Below, in pieces: positions 49,690-60,611 of a DNA stretch of 64,000 bases (positions are counted from its first letter, which is position 1; every line of letters starts with the position of its first letter). The translations under genes were made by a program, and so were the position numbers. Origin of the DNA: Thiomargarita sp. (GTDB taxonomy: Bacteria; Pseudomonadota; Gammaproteobacteria; Beggiatoales; Beggiatoaceae); assembly GCA_020721005.1 (NCBI GenBank), contig DYNP01000004.1, positions 64,652 through 128,651 on the forward strand. The letters are read 5' to 3'. The notes below the pieces were generated by a model. That model was not told the origin of the DNA, searched no databases, and worked only from the letters and a program-made list of their open reading frames with translations.

Positions 49690-50640
49690 CTAAACCCGCT
49701 GTCCCATGACCCCTGCCGGATCCACCCTGATCTTAGTGATCTTCCCCAACCCTCCAAACTCCTGCCGCACTTGATCATCTACTCCCTTATCACACAATAC
49801 CAAAAAATATCCTCCTCCTCCAGCCCCACACAACTTGACCCCTCGTACCAAACGAGACTGACTGAACGCCTGATCCATACGTTGGATATGCGGATCTTCC
49901 GTGATCAAAGAAGAAGTGGCTTTCTTTTGAGCCCATCCCTCATTCAAAATCTGCTCAAACACCGGGTAATCTCCATGCTCAATGGCATTCTCCAATTCAT
50001 CCACCAAAGCCAGTAAAGGATAACTTTTATCAATATTTACGGTTTGTAACACATGCGTGGAACTGCGCCTAATTCCCGTATTAATCAAGAACATATCATA
50101 CCGTTCCTCCAAAAAAGCCACATCCAGATAACGAAATAATGGACGGCGATTTTTTGGAAAATCAATGCGTTTAAATCCCCCTACTCCGGAACCATAACTG
50201 TCCTGATAACCTGTTAAAGGATTAAATTTCCGTTCAATTTCCAAAGCCACCCGACAAATTTCAAAATCGGACCAATTGAGACCATGATAAACTGACAAGG
50301 CTTTGACCAAAGCAATTGTATAAGCCGTAGAAGAGGCCAAACCCGAACCTTCTGAGAGAATATCGGTATTAAACGAAATCGTGATCGGTCCTGTCCCAAA
50401 ATATAAAAGAGGTTCCCGAGCCACCTCATTTTTGATTTCACTGACCTGCTCAGTCACTTCATGCTTAGAATAATTGACAATATAAGTGTCTGTGTGATTG
50501 TCATGCACACTGATATAAGTGTATAAATTGGAAGGAAAACTGATCACACTTCCTGTTTGATACTTGTCAATAAAAGCCTGTAAATCAGTCGATCCACCCA
50601 CCAAAGAAATTCGCAGGGGACATTTGGCAATGATCATCAT
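49690..50640 (-). CDS. GHMP kinase, heptose-7-phosphate kinase-like
   Basis: 316 aa from the ATG at 50640; a longer frame upstream runs through the ahcY terminator. It begins MMIIAKCPLRISLVGGSTDL, the start typical of HddA-like sugar kinases, has the ATP motif GSGLASSTAYTIALVKAL and ends with the GHMP C-terminal CGAGGGGYFLVL. The likely role is phosphorylation of D-glycero-D-manno-heptose 7-phosphate or a related sugar for a surface glycan; the exact substrate is uncertain. No other heptose gene is adjacent. Confidence 0.85.
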   Translation of the reverse strand: MMIIAKCPLRISLVGGSTDLQAFIDKYQTGSVISFPSNLYTYISVHDNHTDTYIVNYSKHEVTEQVSEIKNEVAREPLLYFGTGPITISFNTDILSEGSGLASSTAYTIALVKALSVYHGLNWSDFEICRVALEIERKFNPLTGYQDSYGSGVGGFKRIDFPKNRRPLFRYLDVAFLEERYDMFLINTGIRRSSTHVLQTVNIDKSYPLLALVDELENAIEHGDYPVFEQILNEGWAQKKATSSLITEDPHIQRMDQAFSQSRLVRGVKLCGAGGGGYFLVLCDKGVDDQVRQEFGGLGKITKIRVDPAGVMGQRV

Positions 50641-50702
50641 ATTTGAATTTCCAGAATTGAAAAATTTCGAGGCACAAGAAAAACCTTCTTCTTCCCAATA
50701 GA

Positions 50703-50737
50703 GAAGAAAAGCGAAGGCATGACGACCACCTTCGCTC
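50703..50737 (-). terminator. Intrinsic terminator after ahcY
   Basis: GCGAAGG (50711-50717) pairs with CCTTCGC (50729-50735); on the minus strand the hairpin is followed by TTTTCTT. It separates the metK-ahcY unit from the GHMP kinase gene. Confidence 0.82.
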
Positions 50738-50747
50738 ATGATCCCAA

Positions 50748-52061
50748 TCAATAACGATAATGTTCCGGTTTATAGGGACCTTCAATGGACACGCCCAGAT
50801 AATTGGCTTGAGCCGGCGTCAGTTGACTTAAATGCACACCAATACGTGCCAAATGCAATCTTGCCACCTTTTCATCCAAATGTTTGGGCAACACATACAC
50901 TTTATTCTCATAACGATCAGCATGTTGCCACAATTCCATCTGCGCCAACACTTGATTGGTAAATGAATTGGACATCACAAAACTGGGATGTCCAGTGGCA
51001 CATCCCAAATTCACCAAGCGACCTTCGGCAAGAATAATCAAACGTTTGCCATTGGGTAACAACACATGATCAACCTGAGGTTTGATATTCTCCCAAGGAT
51101 ATTGGCGCAAAGAAGCAATATCAATTTCTGAATCAAAATGTCCTATGTTGCAGACAATACTCTGATTTTTCATCTGCAACAAATGCTCATGAGTGATCAC
51201 ATTGATATTCCCAGTGGCAGTCACAAAAATATCAGCCAAAGCGGCTGCCTCATCCATAGTCACCACTCGATAACCTTCCATGGCTGCCTGTAAAGCACAA
51301 ATGGGATCAATTTCCGTCACCCAAACCGTAGCTCCCAACCCTCGAAACGCTTGCGCACACCCCTTGCCAACATCTCCATATCCCAAAACCACGGCTATTT
51401 TGCCTGCAATCATAACATCGGTGGCCCGTTTAATCCCGTCCACCAACGATTCTCGACAACCATACAAATTGTCAAATTTAGATTTGGTCACAGAATCATT
51501 GACATTGATGGCAGGCACTTTCAATGAACCTTCCCCCATCATCTCATACAAACGATGCACCCCGGTGGTCGTTTCCTCCGAAATACCTTTAACATTCTTT
51601 AGCAACTCGGGATAACGATCGTGCATGACCTTGGTTAAATCCCCCCCATCATCCAAAATTAAATTCGGTCTCCAACCAGCCGGACCGAAAATTGTCTGCT
51701 CAACGCACCACCAAAATTCCTCTTCTGTTTCCCCTTTCCAAGCAAAAACAGGAATATTTTGAGCCGCAATGGCTGCTGCAGCATGATCTTGGGTAGAAAA
51801 AATATTGCAAGAAGACCAACGCACTTCAGCACCCAATTGAATCAAAGTCTCAATGAGCACTGCCGTTTGAATGGTCATATGCAAACATCCAGCAATTCTT
51901 GCCCCTTTCAAAGGTTGTTGAGCAGCAAATTCAGCGCGGATTTGCATCAATCCTGGCATTTCAGTTTCAGCAATGGCAATTTCTTTATGTCCCCATTCCG
52001 CTAAATGGATATCGGCCACTTTATAATCCGGATAAAGGTTAATGACGGGTTGGGTACTCAT
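50748..52061 (-). CDS. ahcY: S-adenosylhomocysteine hydrolase
   Basis: 437 aa from the ATG at 52061, which has AAGGAG upstream; a longer frame of 38 extra codons has no similarity to the family. The NAD-binding part has [20 protein letters not shown] and the catalytic region has [15 protein letters not shown] and [20 protein letters not shown]. The C-terminus ends [10 protein letters not shown] as expected. It splits SAH to adenosine and homocysteine. It lies 28 bp downstream of metK in one probable operon. Confidence 0.97.
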   Translation of the reverse strand: MSTQPVINLYPDYKVADIHLAEWGHKEIAIAETEMPGLMQIRAEFAAQQPLKGARIAGCLHMTIQTAVLIETLIQLGAEVRWSSCNIFSTQDHAAAAIAAQNIPVFAWKGETEEEFWWCVEQTIFGPAGWRPNLILDDGGDLTKVMHDRYPELLKNVKGISEETTTGVHRLYEMMGEGSLKVPAINVNDSVTKSKFDNLYGCRESLVDGIKRATDVMIAGKIAVVLGYGDVGKGCAQAFRGLGATVWVTEIDPICALQAAMEGYRVVTMDEAAALADIFVTATGNINVITHEHLLQMKNQSIVCNIGHFDSEIDIASLRQYPWENIKPQVDHVLLPNGKRLIILAEGRLVNLGCATGHPSFVMSNSFTNQVLAQMELWQHADRYENKVYVLPKHLDEKVARLHLARIGVHLSQLTPAQANYLGVSIEGPYKPEHYRY

Positions 52062-52089
52062 GCAATTCTCCTTCTTAATAAAATTCAAT

Positions 52090-53250
52090 TTAAAGTCCCG
52101 CTGCCTCACGCAGCAACTCCACTTTATCCGTACGTTCCCAAGTGAACTCAGGTTCTTCCCGTCCAAAATGACCATAACTGGCTGTCTTAGCGTAAATTGG
52201 ACGCAATAAATTAAGCATTTGGATCAATCCTTTAGGTCGCAAATCGAAATGTTGTTGCACAAGTTGCGTCAAACGTTCCTCGCCAATGACACCGGTCCCA
52301 AAAGTATCTACCCGAATAGACGTGGGTTTTGCCACTCCAATGGCATAAGAAACTTGGATCTCACAACGCTCAGCCAAACCCGCGGCCACAATATTCTTAG
52401 CCACATAACGACAAGCATAAGCTGCCGAGCGGTCAACTTTAGAAGGATCTTTTCCGGAAAAGGCGCCGCCACCATGTCTTGCCATGCCACCGTAAGTATC
52501 CACAATGATTTTACGACCGGTTAAACCACAATCGCCCACCGGTCCCCCGATAACAAAACGACCCGTAGGATTGATCAAAACCCGAGTTTGTTTGTCCAAC
52601 CAAGTTGCAGGTAAAACAGGTTTGATAATCTCTTCCCACACTGCTTCATGTAAAGTTTTATTGTCAACTTCTGGAGCATGTTGCGTGGATAACACCACGG
52701 TATCTATACCCACAGGTTTATGTTCCCGATACCGAAAAGTAACTTGACTTTTGGCATCTGGACGCAACCAAGGCAATCGGCCTTGATGTCTAAGTTCCGC
52801 TTGTCTTTGTACCAAACGGTGGGAATATAAAATAGGGGCAGGCATTAAAACTTCAGTCTCATTGGTGGCATAACCAAACATCAATCCTTGATCTCCAGCC
52901 CCTTGCTCATGATCAGCGGTTTCATTCACCCCCATAGCAATATCTGGAGACTGTTTGCCCAGCGCAGATAACACTGCACAAGAAGCCGAATCAAACCCCA
53001 TTTCTGAGCTGTTATAACCAATTTTTTTAACAGTGTTGCGAACCACAGCCTCTATATCAACCCAGGCAGTGGTCGTAACTTCACCCGCCACAATGACCAT
53101 CCCGGTTTTTACCAACGTTTCACAAGCCACTCGAGCAGTGGCATCTTGGGTGAGCATGGCATCCAAAATGGCATCAGAAATTTGATCAGCCACTTTATCC
53201 GGATGACCTTCTGATACGGATTCAGATGTAAAAAGTAGACTATCGGACAT
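52090..53250 (-). CDS. metK: S-adenosylmethionine synthase
   Basis: 386 aa, standard length. Signatures are [29 protein letters not shown] and [19 protein letters not shown]. It makes SAM from ATP and methionine. AAGGTG precedes the ATG. It is first in the metK-ahcY operon, placing SAM synthesis with SAH recycling. No SAM or SAH riboswitch was recognised in its leader. Confidence 0.98.
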   Translation of the reverse strand: MSDSLLFTSESVSEGHPDKVADQISDAILDAMLTQDATARVACETLVKTGMVIVAGEVTTTAWVDIEAVVRNTVKKIGYNSSEMGFDSASCAVLSALGKQSPDIAMGVNETADHEQGAGDQGLMFGYATNETEVLMPAPILYSHRLVQRQAELRHQGRLPWLRPDAKSQVTFRYREHKPVGIDTVVLSTQHAPEVDNKTLHEAVWEEIIKPVLPATWLDKQTRVLINPTGRFVIGGPVGDCGLTGRKIIVDTYGGMARHGGGAFSGKDPSKVDRSAAYACRYVAKNIVAAGLAERCEIQVSYAIGVAKPTSIRVDTFGTGVIGEERLTQLVQQHFDLRPKGLIQMLNLLRPIYAKTASYGHFGREEPEFTWERTDKVELLREAAGL

Positions 53251-53351
53251 GAGTACACCTTGAAATATAGGTTATAAAGTAGGAATCACGTGAAGCTAAA
53301 ACTGACAGTTTAGCAGAAATTACGAAAAATGTTAAGGGCAAGCTTTTTTCA

Positions 53352-53399
53352 AAGAAAAGGCCCCCACCTTCCCCTCCTAAGGAAGGAAGGTCAAGGGCA
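53352..53399. repeat. Palindromic repeat core upstream of metK
   Basis: CTTCCCCTCCTAAGGAAGGAAGG resembles the core of the palindromic family at 1947 and 7442, but the outer arms are not present. It lies in the metK leader or promoter region. Confidence 0.55.
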
Positions 53400-53471
53400 A
53401 TCAAACAGTTGGGATTTGGTGGATGACGGTACGAAAAGAGGCAGTCACTCATCCCACACAGACTGTATAAA

Positions 53472-53507
53472 TTTATGCAAAAGCTCTCATTTATGCAAAA
53501 GCTCTCA
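53472..53507. repeat. Direct 18-bp tandem duplication
   Basis: TTTATGCAAAAGCTCTCA occurs twice without a gap, just past the glgP stop codon. Confidence 0.9.
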
Positions 53508-53515
53508 TCAAACCC

Positions 53516-56005
53516 CTATTTTCCAAAACTGGGAATTTTTATTGACTTTGTTCCCCAAATCTCCTTAGAATATTCATCAATAGTCCGATCAGAAGAAAAT
53601 TTCCCCATATTGGCCACATTCAAAATGGCACGCCGGGTCCACTCTTGTGGATCACGATACACCTGATCCACCTGATCCTGACAAGCCACATAATCTGCAT
53701 AATCTGCCAACAACATAAAATAATCGCCTCCATGAGTCAACGTGTTGAAAAGAGGCTGAAAACGTTGAGGATCTTCTGGAGAAAAATAACCGGAATTGAG
53801 CATGTCCAACACCTGTCTTAACTCTGCGTTGCCATGATAATAGTCCCAAGGTCGATAACCTCGATTTCGCAAATCTCTTACCCCCTCGGCAGTCAATCCG
53901 AAAATAAAAAAGTTCTGTTCCCCAACTTCCTGACGAATCTCAATATTAGCTCCATCCAGGGTACCAATTGTCAGAGCCCCATTCAACGCCAATTTCATAT
54001 TCCCAGTTCCAGAAGCCTCAGTCCCAGCAGTGGAAATTTGTTCCGATAAATCTGCAGCAGGAATAATATGCAAAGCATTGGAAACGTCATAATTGGGAAT
54101 AAAGACTATTTTTAAACGGTTGGCCACAATGGGATCATTGTTCACAATATCAGCTACATCATTGATCAACTTGATAATTAATTTTGCAATCAGATAACCG
54201 GGAGCGGCCTTTCCAGCAAAGATAAAAGTGCGAGGCACCACATTCAATTCCGGATGAGCCCGGAGTCGGTTATAACGGGTGATAATATGCAACACATTGA
54301 GCAACTGTCGTTTATATTCATGAATCCGTTTGATATGAATGTCAAACAGAGTATTTTCATCAATCTGTATAGTCCACTTGTCCACAATGAATTGAACCAA
54401 CGCCCGTTTATTCTGCTGCTTAACCGCTTGAAATTGATGCTGAAATTCCAAATTTTCAGCCAAGGGAATCAAATTTTTCAACAAATCCAACCGCGTGGTC
54501 CAATCTTGATGGTCCAAATGTTGGGTGATGAGATTGCGTAAAGCTGGATTGGCTTCATTTAACCAACGGCGCGGGGTGATGCCATTGGTTTTATTGATAA
54601 TGCGTTCCGGATACAAATTATGAAAATCAGTAAAAATAGTCGTCTTCATCAACTGAGTGTGCAAAGCCGCGACTCCATTGACTTTATGACTGCCTACCAC
54701 TGCCAAATGACCCATGCGAATCGATTTTTCCCCTTCCTCGCCAATCAAAGACATGCGCCTGAGAATATCCATATCTCCCGGATAATGATGACTGACTTCT
54801 TTTAAAAATCGATGATTGATCTCATAAATAACCAATAAATGGCGAGGTAACAAAGTCTCAAACAAACGCACTGGCCAAGTTTCCAACGCTTCTGGTAACA
54901 AAGTATGATTGGTATAACTGATCACCGCAGTGGTAATTTGCCAAGCCTCTTCCCAGCCAAAATGATAACGGTCCAATAACAGGCGCATCAGTTCGGGAAC
55001 AGCTAAGGCAGGATGCGTATCGTTGAGTTGAATGGCCACCTTATCTGCCAATTTATCCAATTGAGCCTCAGTGTGATTGACCAAATAACGACGAATAATA
55101 TCCTGAATGGCTGCCGACACAAAAAAATATTCCTGTCGCAAACGCAATTCTCTACCCATTTGCGTAGTATCATCGGGATAAAGCACCTTTGACAAATTCT
55201 CAGAATGATTTTTATCTTCCACCGCCTTAATATAATTGCCCTCGTTGAAATATTTCAAATCAAAATCACGGGTAGATTTGGCCGCCCACAATCGCAAGTT
55301 ATTGACGGTATTATTTTTATAACCGGGAATGGGAATATCATAAGCCATGGCCATCACATCTTCAGTTTCCCGCCAATGAAAACGTTTGCGTCCCTGCTCA
55401 TCAAGATATTCCACCACATTCCCACCAAAATTAACCTTATACAATACTTCTGGACGAGGGAATTCCCAAGGATTGCCATATCGCAACCAATTGTCAGGAT
55501 GTTCAACTTGAGCGCCATCATAAAGGCGTTGATAAAACATCCCGTATTCGTAACGGATACCATAACCATAACCCGGCAAAGCCAAGGTAGCCATGGAATC
55601 TAAGAAACAAGCGGCCAATCGCCCCAATCCTCCATTCCCTAATCCCGGCTCAGATTCCAACTCCAACAAATTTTGTTCTGACAATCCCAACTGTTTTAAA
55701 GCAGCTTGACATTCCTCATAAATGCCCAAATTTAGCATGCTTCTTACCAGCAAACGCCCGGTTAAAAATTCCAGGGAAAGATAATAAACCCGCTTAACAT
55801 CTTGCTTGTAATAAGCATCCATGGTATTCATCCAGCGTTCAGTTAAGCGGTCTCTTATCGCATAAGCCAAGGCGTGGAACCAATCCCTTTCTGTTGCGGA
55901 ATCTGGATCTTTGGCAATGGTATAAGTCAAGTGATTCATGATGGATTGTTGAATAGGTAAAACATCAATACACAACCCACTGTTTAACGTTTTAGTTTGC
56001 TTCAT
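53516..56005 (-). CDS. glgP: Glycogen phosphorylase
   Basis: 829 aa from the ATG at 56005; a longer frame (29 more codons) is not expected from the family. Conserved parts are YYLSLEFLTGR, EPGLGNGGLGRLAACFLDSMA and the PLP-lysine region EASGTGNMKLALNGALTIG. It releases glucose 1-phosphate from glycogen using PLP and phosphate. No clear ribosome site is seen. It is 11 kb from glgA rather than in the ppgK-glgB-glgA row. Confidence 0.95.
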   Translation of the reverse strand: MKQTKTLNSGLCIDVLPIQQSIMNHLTYTIAKDPDSATERDWFHALAYAIRDRLTERWMNTMDAYYKQDVKRVYYLSLEFLTGRLLVRSMLNLGIYEECQAALKQLGLSEQNLLELESEPGLGNGGLGRLAACFLDSMATLALPGYGYGIRYEYGMFYQRLYDGAQVEHPDNWLRYGNPWEFPRPEVLYKVNFGGNVVEYLDEQGRKRFHWRETEDVMAMAYDIPIPGYKNNTVNNLRLWAAKSTRDFDLKYFNEGNYIKAVEDKNHSENLSKVLYPDDTTQMGRELRLRQEYFFVSAAIQDIIRRYLVNHTEAQLDKLADKVAIQLNDTHPALAVPELMRLLLDRYHFGWEEAWQITTAVISYTNHTLLPEALETWPVRLFETLLPRHLLVIYEINHRFLKEVSHHYPGDMDILRRMSLIGEEGEKSIRMGHLAVVGSHKVNGVAALHTQLMKTTIFTDFHNLYPERIINKTNGITPRRWLNEANPALRNLITQHLDHQDWTTRLDLLKNLIPLAENLEFQHQFQAVKQQNKRALVQFIVDKWTIQIDENTLFDIHIKRIHEYKRQLLNVLHIITRYNRLRAHPELNVVPRTFIFAGKAAPGYLIAKLIIKLINDVADIVNNDPIVANRLKIVFIPNYDVSNALHIIPAADLSEQISTAGTEASGTGNMKLALNGALTIGTLDGANIEIRQEVGEQNFFIFGLTAEGVRDLRNRGYRPWDYYHGNAELRQVLDMLNSGYFSPEDPQRFQPLFNTLTHGGDYFMLLADYADYVACQDQVDQVYRDPQEWTRRAILNVANMGKFSSDRTIDEYSKEIWGTKSIKIPSFGK

Positions 56006-56217
56006 AAGTGTTTTTAAAGTTAAGGATAGAAAAAGATAACATTGCCTCTTTATCAAATAAAAACGGCAATATACCTGTAGTAATAAAATCAAGGAGTTAG
56101 GTCGAATTGCAGCACAAAAAACGCCTCTAACTCGACCTTTACTCTAAAAGAAAACCCAATTTTTAAAACCCGGCAAGTTTGCTAATTTTAACAATCAAGT
56201 CTCATTCCCATCACATA

Positions 56218-57633
56218 TCAAATGTGAATGGCTCGTCCTTCCACAGCCAATGCTGCCTCATGCACTGCTTCGGACAAAGTGGGATGCGCATGAATAATAC
56301 GAGCCAAATCTTCGGCACTGCCCTCAAACTCCATGCTGACCACTGCCTCTGCAATCAATTCCGACGCATTGGCCCCCATGATATGCACGCCCAGCAACCG
56401 ATCGGTTTTTGCCTCAGCAATCACCCGCACCATGCCAGAAACTTCTCCTTGAGCCTTGGCGCGGCCACTGGCCATAAAGGGAAATTGCCCTACTTTATAT
56501 TCAATTCCCAAACTCTGCAATTGCTCCTCAGTTTTTCCCACCCAAGCAATTTCTGGATGAGTGTAAATAACCCAAGGTACGGTTTCATAAGACAATTCTG
56601 TCTTTTGTCCCGCCAAACGCTCTGCCACCAAAATGCCTTCCTCAGACCCTTTATGAGCCAACATGGGACCACCAATCACATCACCAATTGCATAAATATT
56701 GGGAACTGCAGTTTGCCGATGCTCATTCACTCGAATGAATCCGCGCTCATCCAATGCAATGCCCACAGCCTGCCCATTCAATCCTTCCGTGTTGGGACGT
56801 CGCCCCACTGCAACGACCAATTTGTCCACCTGCAACTGCTGGGGTCCCTGTGCATTTTGATAATTGATTTGCACCTGACCTTGTTCAACTTGAGTGGCAG
56901 TAACCTGAGCTCCCAACTGAATATTTAAACCTTGTTTTTTCAACTCTTTAAGTGCCATAGCAGCGATTTTTCGATCCGCAAAACTCAGAAAATCGGGGAG
57001 AGCTTCTAAAATTGTGACCTGACTTCCCAACCGACTCCATACACTGCCCAATTCCAAACCGATAGCGCCAGCCCCAATAATGCCCAACTGCTTTGGGACT
57101 TGTTGAAAGGCAAGCGCCCCCGTGGAATCTACAATAAATTCCTGATCAACCGGGGTTATGGGCAGATGTACCGGCAATGAACCTGTGGCAATGATCAGTG
57201 AAGTCCCTGTCAACATATCCACTTTATCCGGTGGAACAGTGACTTCCACTTCAGTGGAACTGATCAGGCGCGCTTGTCCAGTTACATGAATTACCTTATT
57301 TTTCTTAAACAGTCCCGAAATTCCTTGGGTTAAAGTCTTCACGATCTCCTGTTTACGAGCCTGCATGGCAGCCACATCCATTTGCAACTCTTGACAACGA
57401 ATGCCATGAGCATGGGCTTCAGTTTTCAGATAATAATAATGGTGCGAAGAATCCAGTAAAGCTTTTGAGGGAATGCAGCCCACATTCAAACAAGTCCCTC
57501 CCAGTCTGTATTTGCCCTGCTCATCTAACCACTTGTCTACACAGGCAGTTTTCATGCCCAATTGGGCACATCGAATCGCCGCCACATAGCCTGCGGGACC
57601 ACCACCGATCACAATAACATCGTATTTTTCCAT
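56218..57633 (-). CDS. lpdA: Dihydrolipoyl dehydrogenase (E3)
   Basis: 471 aa. FAD-binding GGGPAGYVAAIR, the redox disulfide GGTCLNVGCIPSK, NAD-binding GAGAIGLELGSVWSRLG and the C-terminal HAHPTLSEAVHEAA are intact. It reoxidises dihydrolipoamide in 2-oxoacid dehydrogenase complexes. AAGGAAT precedes the ATG. It follows sucB by 157 bp on the same strand. Confidence 0.97.
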   Translation of the reverse strand: MEKYDVIVIGGGPAGYVAAIRCAQLGMKTACVDKWLDEQGKYRLGGTCLNVGCIPSKALLDSSHHYYYLKTEAHAHGIRCQELQMDVAAMQARKQEIVKTLTQGISGLFKKNKVIHVTGQARLISSTEVEVTVPPDKVDMLTGTSLIIATGSLPVHLPITPVDQEFIVDSTGALAFQQVPKQLGIIGAGAIGLELGSVWSRLGSQVTILEALPDFLSFADRKIAAMALKELKKQGLNIQLGAQVTATQVEQGQVQINYQNAQGPQQLQVDKLVVAVGRRPNTEGLNGQAVGIALDERGFIRVNEHRQTAVPNIYAIGDVIGGPMLAHKGSEEGILVAERLAGQKTELSYETVPWVIYTHPEIAWVGKTEEQLQSLGIEYKVGQFPFMASGRAKAQGEVSGMVRVIAEAKTDRLLGVHIMGANASELIAEAVVSMEFEGSAEDLARIIHAHPTLSEAVHEAALAVEGRAIHI

Positions 57634-57790
57634 GCTGTTATTCCTTAAAAATAAAATGGCCCAATTGAATTTTTAACCAGTCATTTCAATTCTTTGTTAT
57701 CTAAATCCAATTTTTAAGCCATAAATCATTTGTTAATCAATCAGTTGTTTTAATAATTAGAACATAAACTCTATCAACTGGCTTTCCTGG

Positions 57791-59047
57791 TCAGACTTCC
57801 AACAACAAGCGTCTAGGATCTTCAATCGCCTCTTTAATAGCCACTAGGAAACTGACTGCTTCTTTACCATCAATGAGACGATGATCGTAAGACAGAGCAA
57901 CATACATGATGGGCCGAATCACCACTTGACTTTGTTCCGCAATGGGTCTTTCCGTAATGGCATGCATTCCCAAAATAGCACTTTGAGGAGGGTTGAGAAT
58001 GGGTGTGGACAACATGGAACCAAAGACGCCCCCATTGGTAATTGTGAACGTTCCCCCGCTTAATTCCTCTAGGGTCAATTGGGCATCTTGAGCCCGTTTT
58101 GCAAAATTGGCAATGCCTTTTTCAATTTCTGCCAATGATAGATTGTCGACATTGCGTAAAATGGGCACTACCAGTCCCCGCGGAGAACTGACTGCAATCC
58201 CAATGTCATAATAGCCATGATAGATGATATCTTCTCCGGCAGTGGAAGCATTGATGATCGGGAATTTTTGCAAGGCTGCCACTGTTGCTTTGACAAAAAA
58301 GGACATGAGTCCCAATTTGACACCATGACGCTTTTCAAAACGATCTTTATATTGTTGGCGTAAGTCCATGACTGCCTTCATATTAATTTCGTTAAAAGTG
58401 GTCAAAATGGCATGTTGTTGTTGGGCATTGAGTAGACGTTCGGCAGCTCTTTTGCGCAGACGAGTCATCGGTACCCGTTCCTCTGTCCGTCGGGACTGAT
58501 TATCGGTTTTAGGAATTGGAGAAGGAGTTTCTTCTGGGAATGTAAAAGGAGGGGAAGTCTGTTGAGCAGATGAAGACAGTGAAGACAGTTTGGAGGCAGG
58601 GGACCGTGAAGGTTGTAATAAATCGGCTTTGGTAATACGTTCTCCTTGGTGAGGCACTGTATGCAAGGCAATGCCTTGTTCAGCAGCTATTTTTCGCACG
58701 GCGGGACTGGTCTTGGGAAAGGCAACAGTTTGATTGGAGTCTTTGGGAAGTTCCTTGGGAATTGGAGAAGGTGTGACTTCTGCTTCGGAAGTTTGAGCCA
58801 GGGTTTGACTGCTGTCGAATTCTGCAATCACTTCTTCACTGCTGACACTGGCTCCCTTAGGTTTGAGAATGCGAATAAGTTGACCGGGTCGAGGTGCCAC
58901 CACTTCTAAAACTACTTTATCTGTTTCAATGTCGACCAGTTTATCTCCTTCTTGAACTGTGGCACCTTCAGGGACATGCCAATCTAATAAACTTGCATCT
59001 GCAACTGATTCAGCCAGCGCAGGTACTTTGATCGTTTCAATGGTCAC
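57791..59047 (-). CDS. sucB: Dihydrolipoyl succinyltransferase (E2 of 2-oxoglutarate dehydrogenase)
   Basis: 418 aa from a GTG at 59047 with AAGGAG upstream. The lipoyl domain has the target Lys in [12 protein letters not shown] Ser/Pro-rich linker leads to an E3-binding domain ([18 protein letters not shown]) and then the catalytic core ending [20 protein letters not shown] with the active-site His and Asp. lpdA follows. sucA, normally directly upstream, is replaced here by a Uma2-family gene. Confidence 0.95.
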   Translation of the reverse strand: MTIETIKVPALAESVADASLLDWHVPEGATVQEGDKLVDIETDKVVLEVVAPRPGQLIRILKPKGASVSSEEVIAEFDSSQTLAQTSEAEVTPSPIPKELPKDSNQTVAFPKTSPAVRKIAAEQGIALHTVPHQGERITKADLLQPSRSPASKLSSLSSSAQQTSPPFTFPEETPSPIPKTDNQSRRTEERVPMTRLRKRAAERLLNAQQQHAILTTFNEINMKAVMDLRQQYKDRFEKRHGVKLGLMSFFVKATVAALQKFPIINASTAGEDIIYHGYYDIGIAVSSPRGLVVPILRNVDNLSLAEIEKGIANFAKRAQDAQLTLEELSGGTFTITNGGVFGSMLSTPILNPPQSAILGMHAITERPIAEQSQVVIRPIMYVALSYDHRLIDGKEAVSFLVAIKEAIEDPRRLLLEV

Positions 59048-59135
59048 CGATTTCTCCTTAGTAGGTTGTTGATTGAGGGGTTAGGTATTGTCGGGATTGG
59101 ATGGGATGAATGAATTTATTGGAAGTGAATTTATT

Positions 59136-59681
59136 TTATCCGACAAGTATTCGTTTTCCAAAAATTTTAAGCATAGGCAGTTGAATATTCAAGTTTTTAT
59201 CAATGACTTGTTCATCTGACATGTCATAAATATTGGAGTCTGTGGCGGTGGAAAATACATCGATCATTTTCATAGCAGGATCAACCAGCCAACAGGATTT
59301 CACTCCCATTGCAAAGTAAGCACGGAATTTCACAAAAATGTCTCGAGTTCCTTGAGAGGGTGATAAAATTTCAATGGCTAACAAGGGCTCTTTGGCCACT
59401 CTCATTAAGTCATCAGATTCTCCCACATCAATTATATCGATGTTTGTGTCATGGGCATCATATAAACAGATGTCGGGCTTTAATTCCCGACTGGGACCCA
59501 GAGAGTTTAACAGCGACTCGGTCATTTTATGGGCATGAAAGGCGAGATCCAGAGACAATTCTGTGAGTGGCACAAAACGGGACTCATCGATAAGACGGAC
59601 CAGCCGAGCTTGGACAAGCGCATGGTTTAAACTGGGCATATCTAAGAGGTGTTCCCTTTCAGTAGGGTGCAAATCAATCAT
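59136..59681 (-). CDS. Uma2 family (DUF820) protein
   Basis: 181 aa. KPDICLYD, LLAIEILSPSQGTRDIFVK and the following AYFAMGVKSCWLVDP form the Uma2 pattern, a PD-(D/E)xK nuclease-like fold. Such genes occur in many copies in cyanobacteria and some filamentous sulfur bacteria; their role is unknown. It has only a weak ribosome site and lies between sucB and a sulfotransferase-like gene on the same strand. Confidence 0.87.
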   Translation of the reverse strand: MIDLHPTEREHLLDMPSLNHALVQARLVRLIDESRFVPLTELSLDLAFHAHKMTESLLNSLGPSRELKPDICLYDAHDTNIDIIDVGESDDLMRVAKEPLLAIEILSPSQGTRDIFVKFRAYFAMGVKSCWLVDPAMKMIDVFSTATDSNIYDMSDEQVIDKNLNIQLPMLKIFGKRILVG

Positions 59682-59758
59682 GTTGTTTCACTCGTTTTCA
59701 CCATTCTACAGTTAGGACCTGAGGGATAATATTCCTTTTGATCTTTCAGAGAAAAGGA

Positions 59759-60547
59759 TCATTTTCCCAATTGATTTAACAAAGTTGCATATTTACTGTT
59801 GGCAATGCTGGCCACCATATCGTCATAATTTTCCACGTATTCTGACAGTTTTTTGGAAGAGGTTTTGACCAGATTGGCTTTGACCGGGACTGAGTTTATT
59901 TCCAAGAATTGGAATACCCGATCGGCTGTGGACTGATGACACTCTGGAGGTAATAAATCTTGTTCATAGATGATTTCCAAACGGGGAAAATCCGCGAGTA
60001 AAGTTTTTTCTTTGGACACTGCAAGTTCCATTCTCTCCATCTTTGCCAATAGGGCGGGAACATCGATGCTTAACTTGAAATCAGCCAAGGCATTTTTGGC
60101 AGTGTCTAACCAAACTTCTCGTTTTTGAGCAACGAAGAAAGAAATGGCTTGTTGCAACAAATTGCCTCTTTGGGTGTAAATTACTTTCCAGCCCGTTTGT
60201 TGCAATTTTAGTAAAAACGGGGCAGGTTCACAACTTTGTAGATTGATCTGGTTAATATTCAGTTTAAAACCAAAGACCTTTTTGTCCGCATGGGCAGCGG
60301 CTCGACCTTGAATGTATCGATAAGGGAATTGCACTTTGTTGACCAGACCCTGTCTAAAAATTTCTTCATCACAATACACTTGAGGATGACAATTGATCAG
60401 GTCTCGTAATAAGTTGCTGCCTGAGCGTGGACGAAAAAATAATAGGAATTTTTCTTCTGGTCCAGCCTGGTTTGTCAGTAAACTTCGAGTATAGGCGATT
60501 GAGGGAGTTATAACTTTTTTCAGGGTTTGTTTAAATATTGTATTCAT
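59759..60547 (-). CDS. Sulfotransferase-like protein
   Basis: 262 aa. FRPRSGSNLLRDLINCHPQVYCDEEIF (residues 39-64 in the full protein) holds the 5'-phosphosulfate-binding loop (RSGSN, 41-45) and Stf0-like continuation. VIYTQRGNLLQQAISFFVAQK matches the 3'-phosphate-binding region. It would transfer sulfate from PAPS to an unknown acceptor. GAGG precedes the ATG. It is divergent from polA. Confidence 0.82.
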   Translation of the reverse strand: MNTIFKQTLKKVITPSIAYTRSLLTNQAGPEEKFLLFFRPRSGSNLLRDLINCHPQVYCDEEIFRQGLVNKVQFPYRYIQGRAAAHADKKVFGFKLNINQINLQSCEPAPFLLKLQQTGWKVIYTQRGNLLQQAISFFVAQKREVWLDTAKNALADFKLSIDVPALLAKMERMELAVSKEKTLLADFPRLEIIYEQDLLPPECHQSTADRVFQFLEINSVPVKANLVKTSSKKLSEYVENYDDMVASIANSKYATLLNQLGK

Positions 60548-60611
60548 AAATTGATAATGACCTCAAAATTCGTTAAAATGACGTTTTTATCATCCTGTGA
60601 CTTGGTCAATC

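Noticed and set aside
50641-50751. 37-codon N-terminal extension of the GHMP kinase
   Set aside because: It runs through the ahcY terminator hairpin and lacks similarity to the family, which starts at the Met before IIAKCPLRIS.
53251-53515. SAM or SAH riboswitch upstream of metK
   Set aside because: I found none of the conserved cores of these RNAs; only a palindromic repeat core and a short direct repeat are visible.
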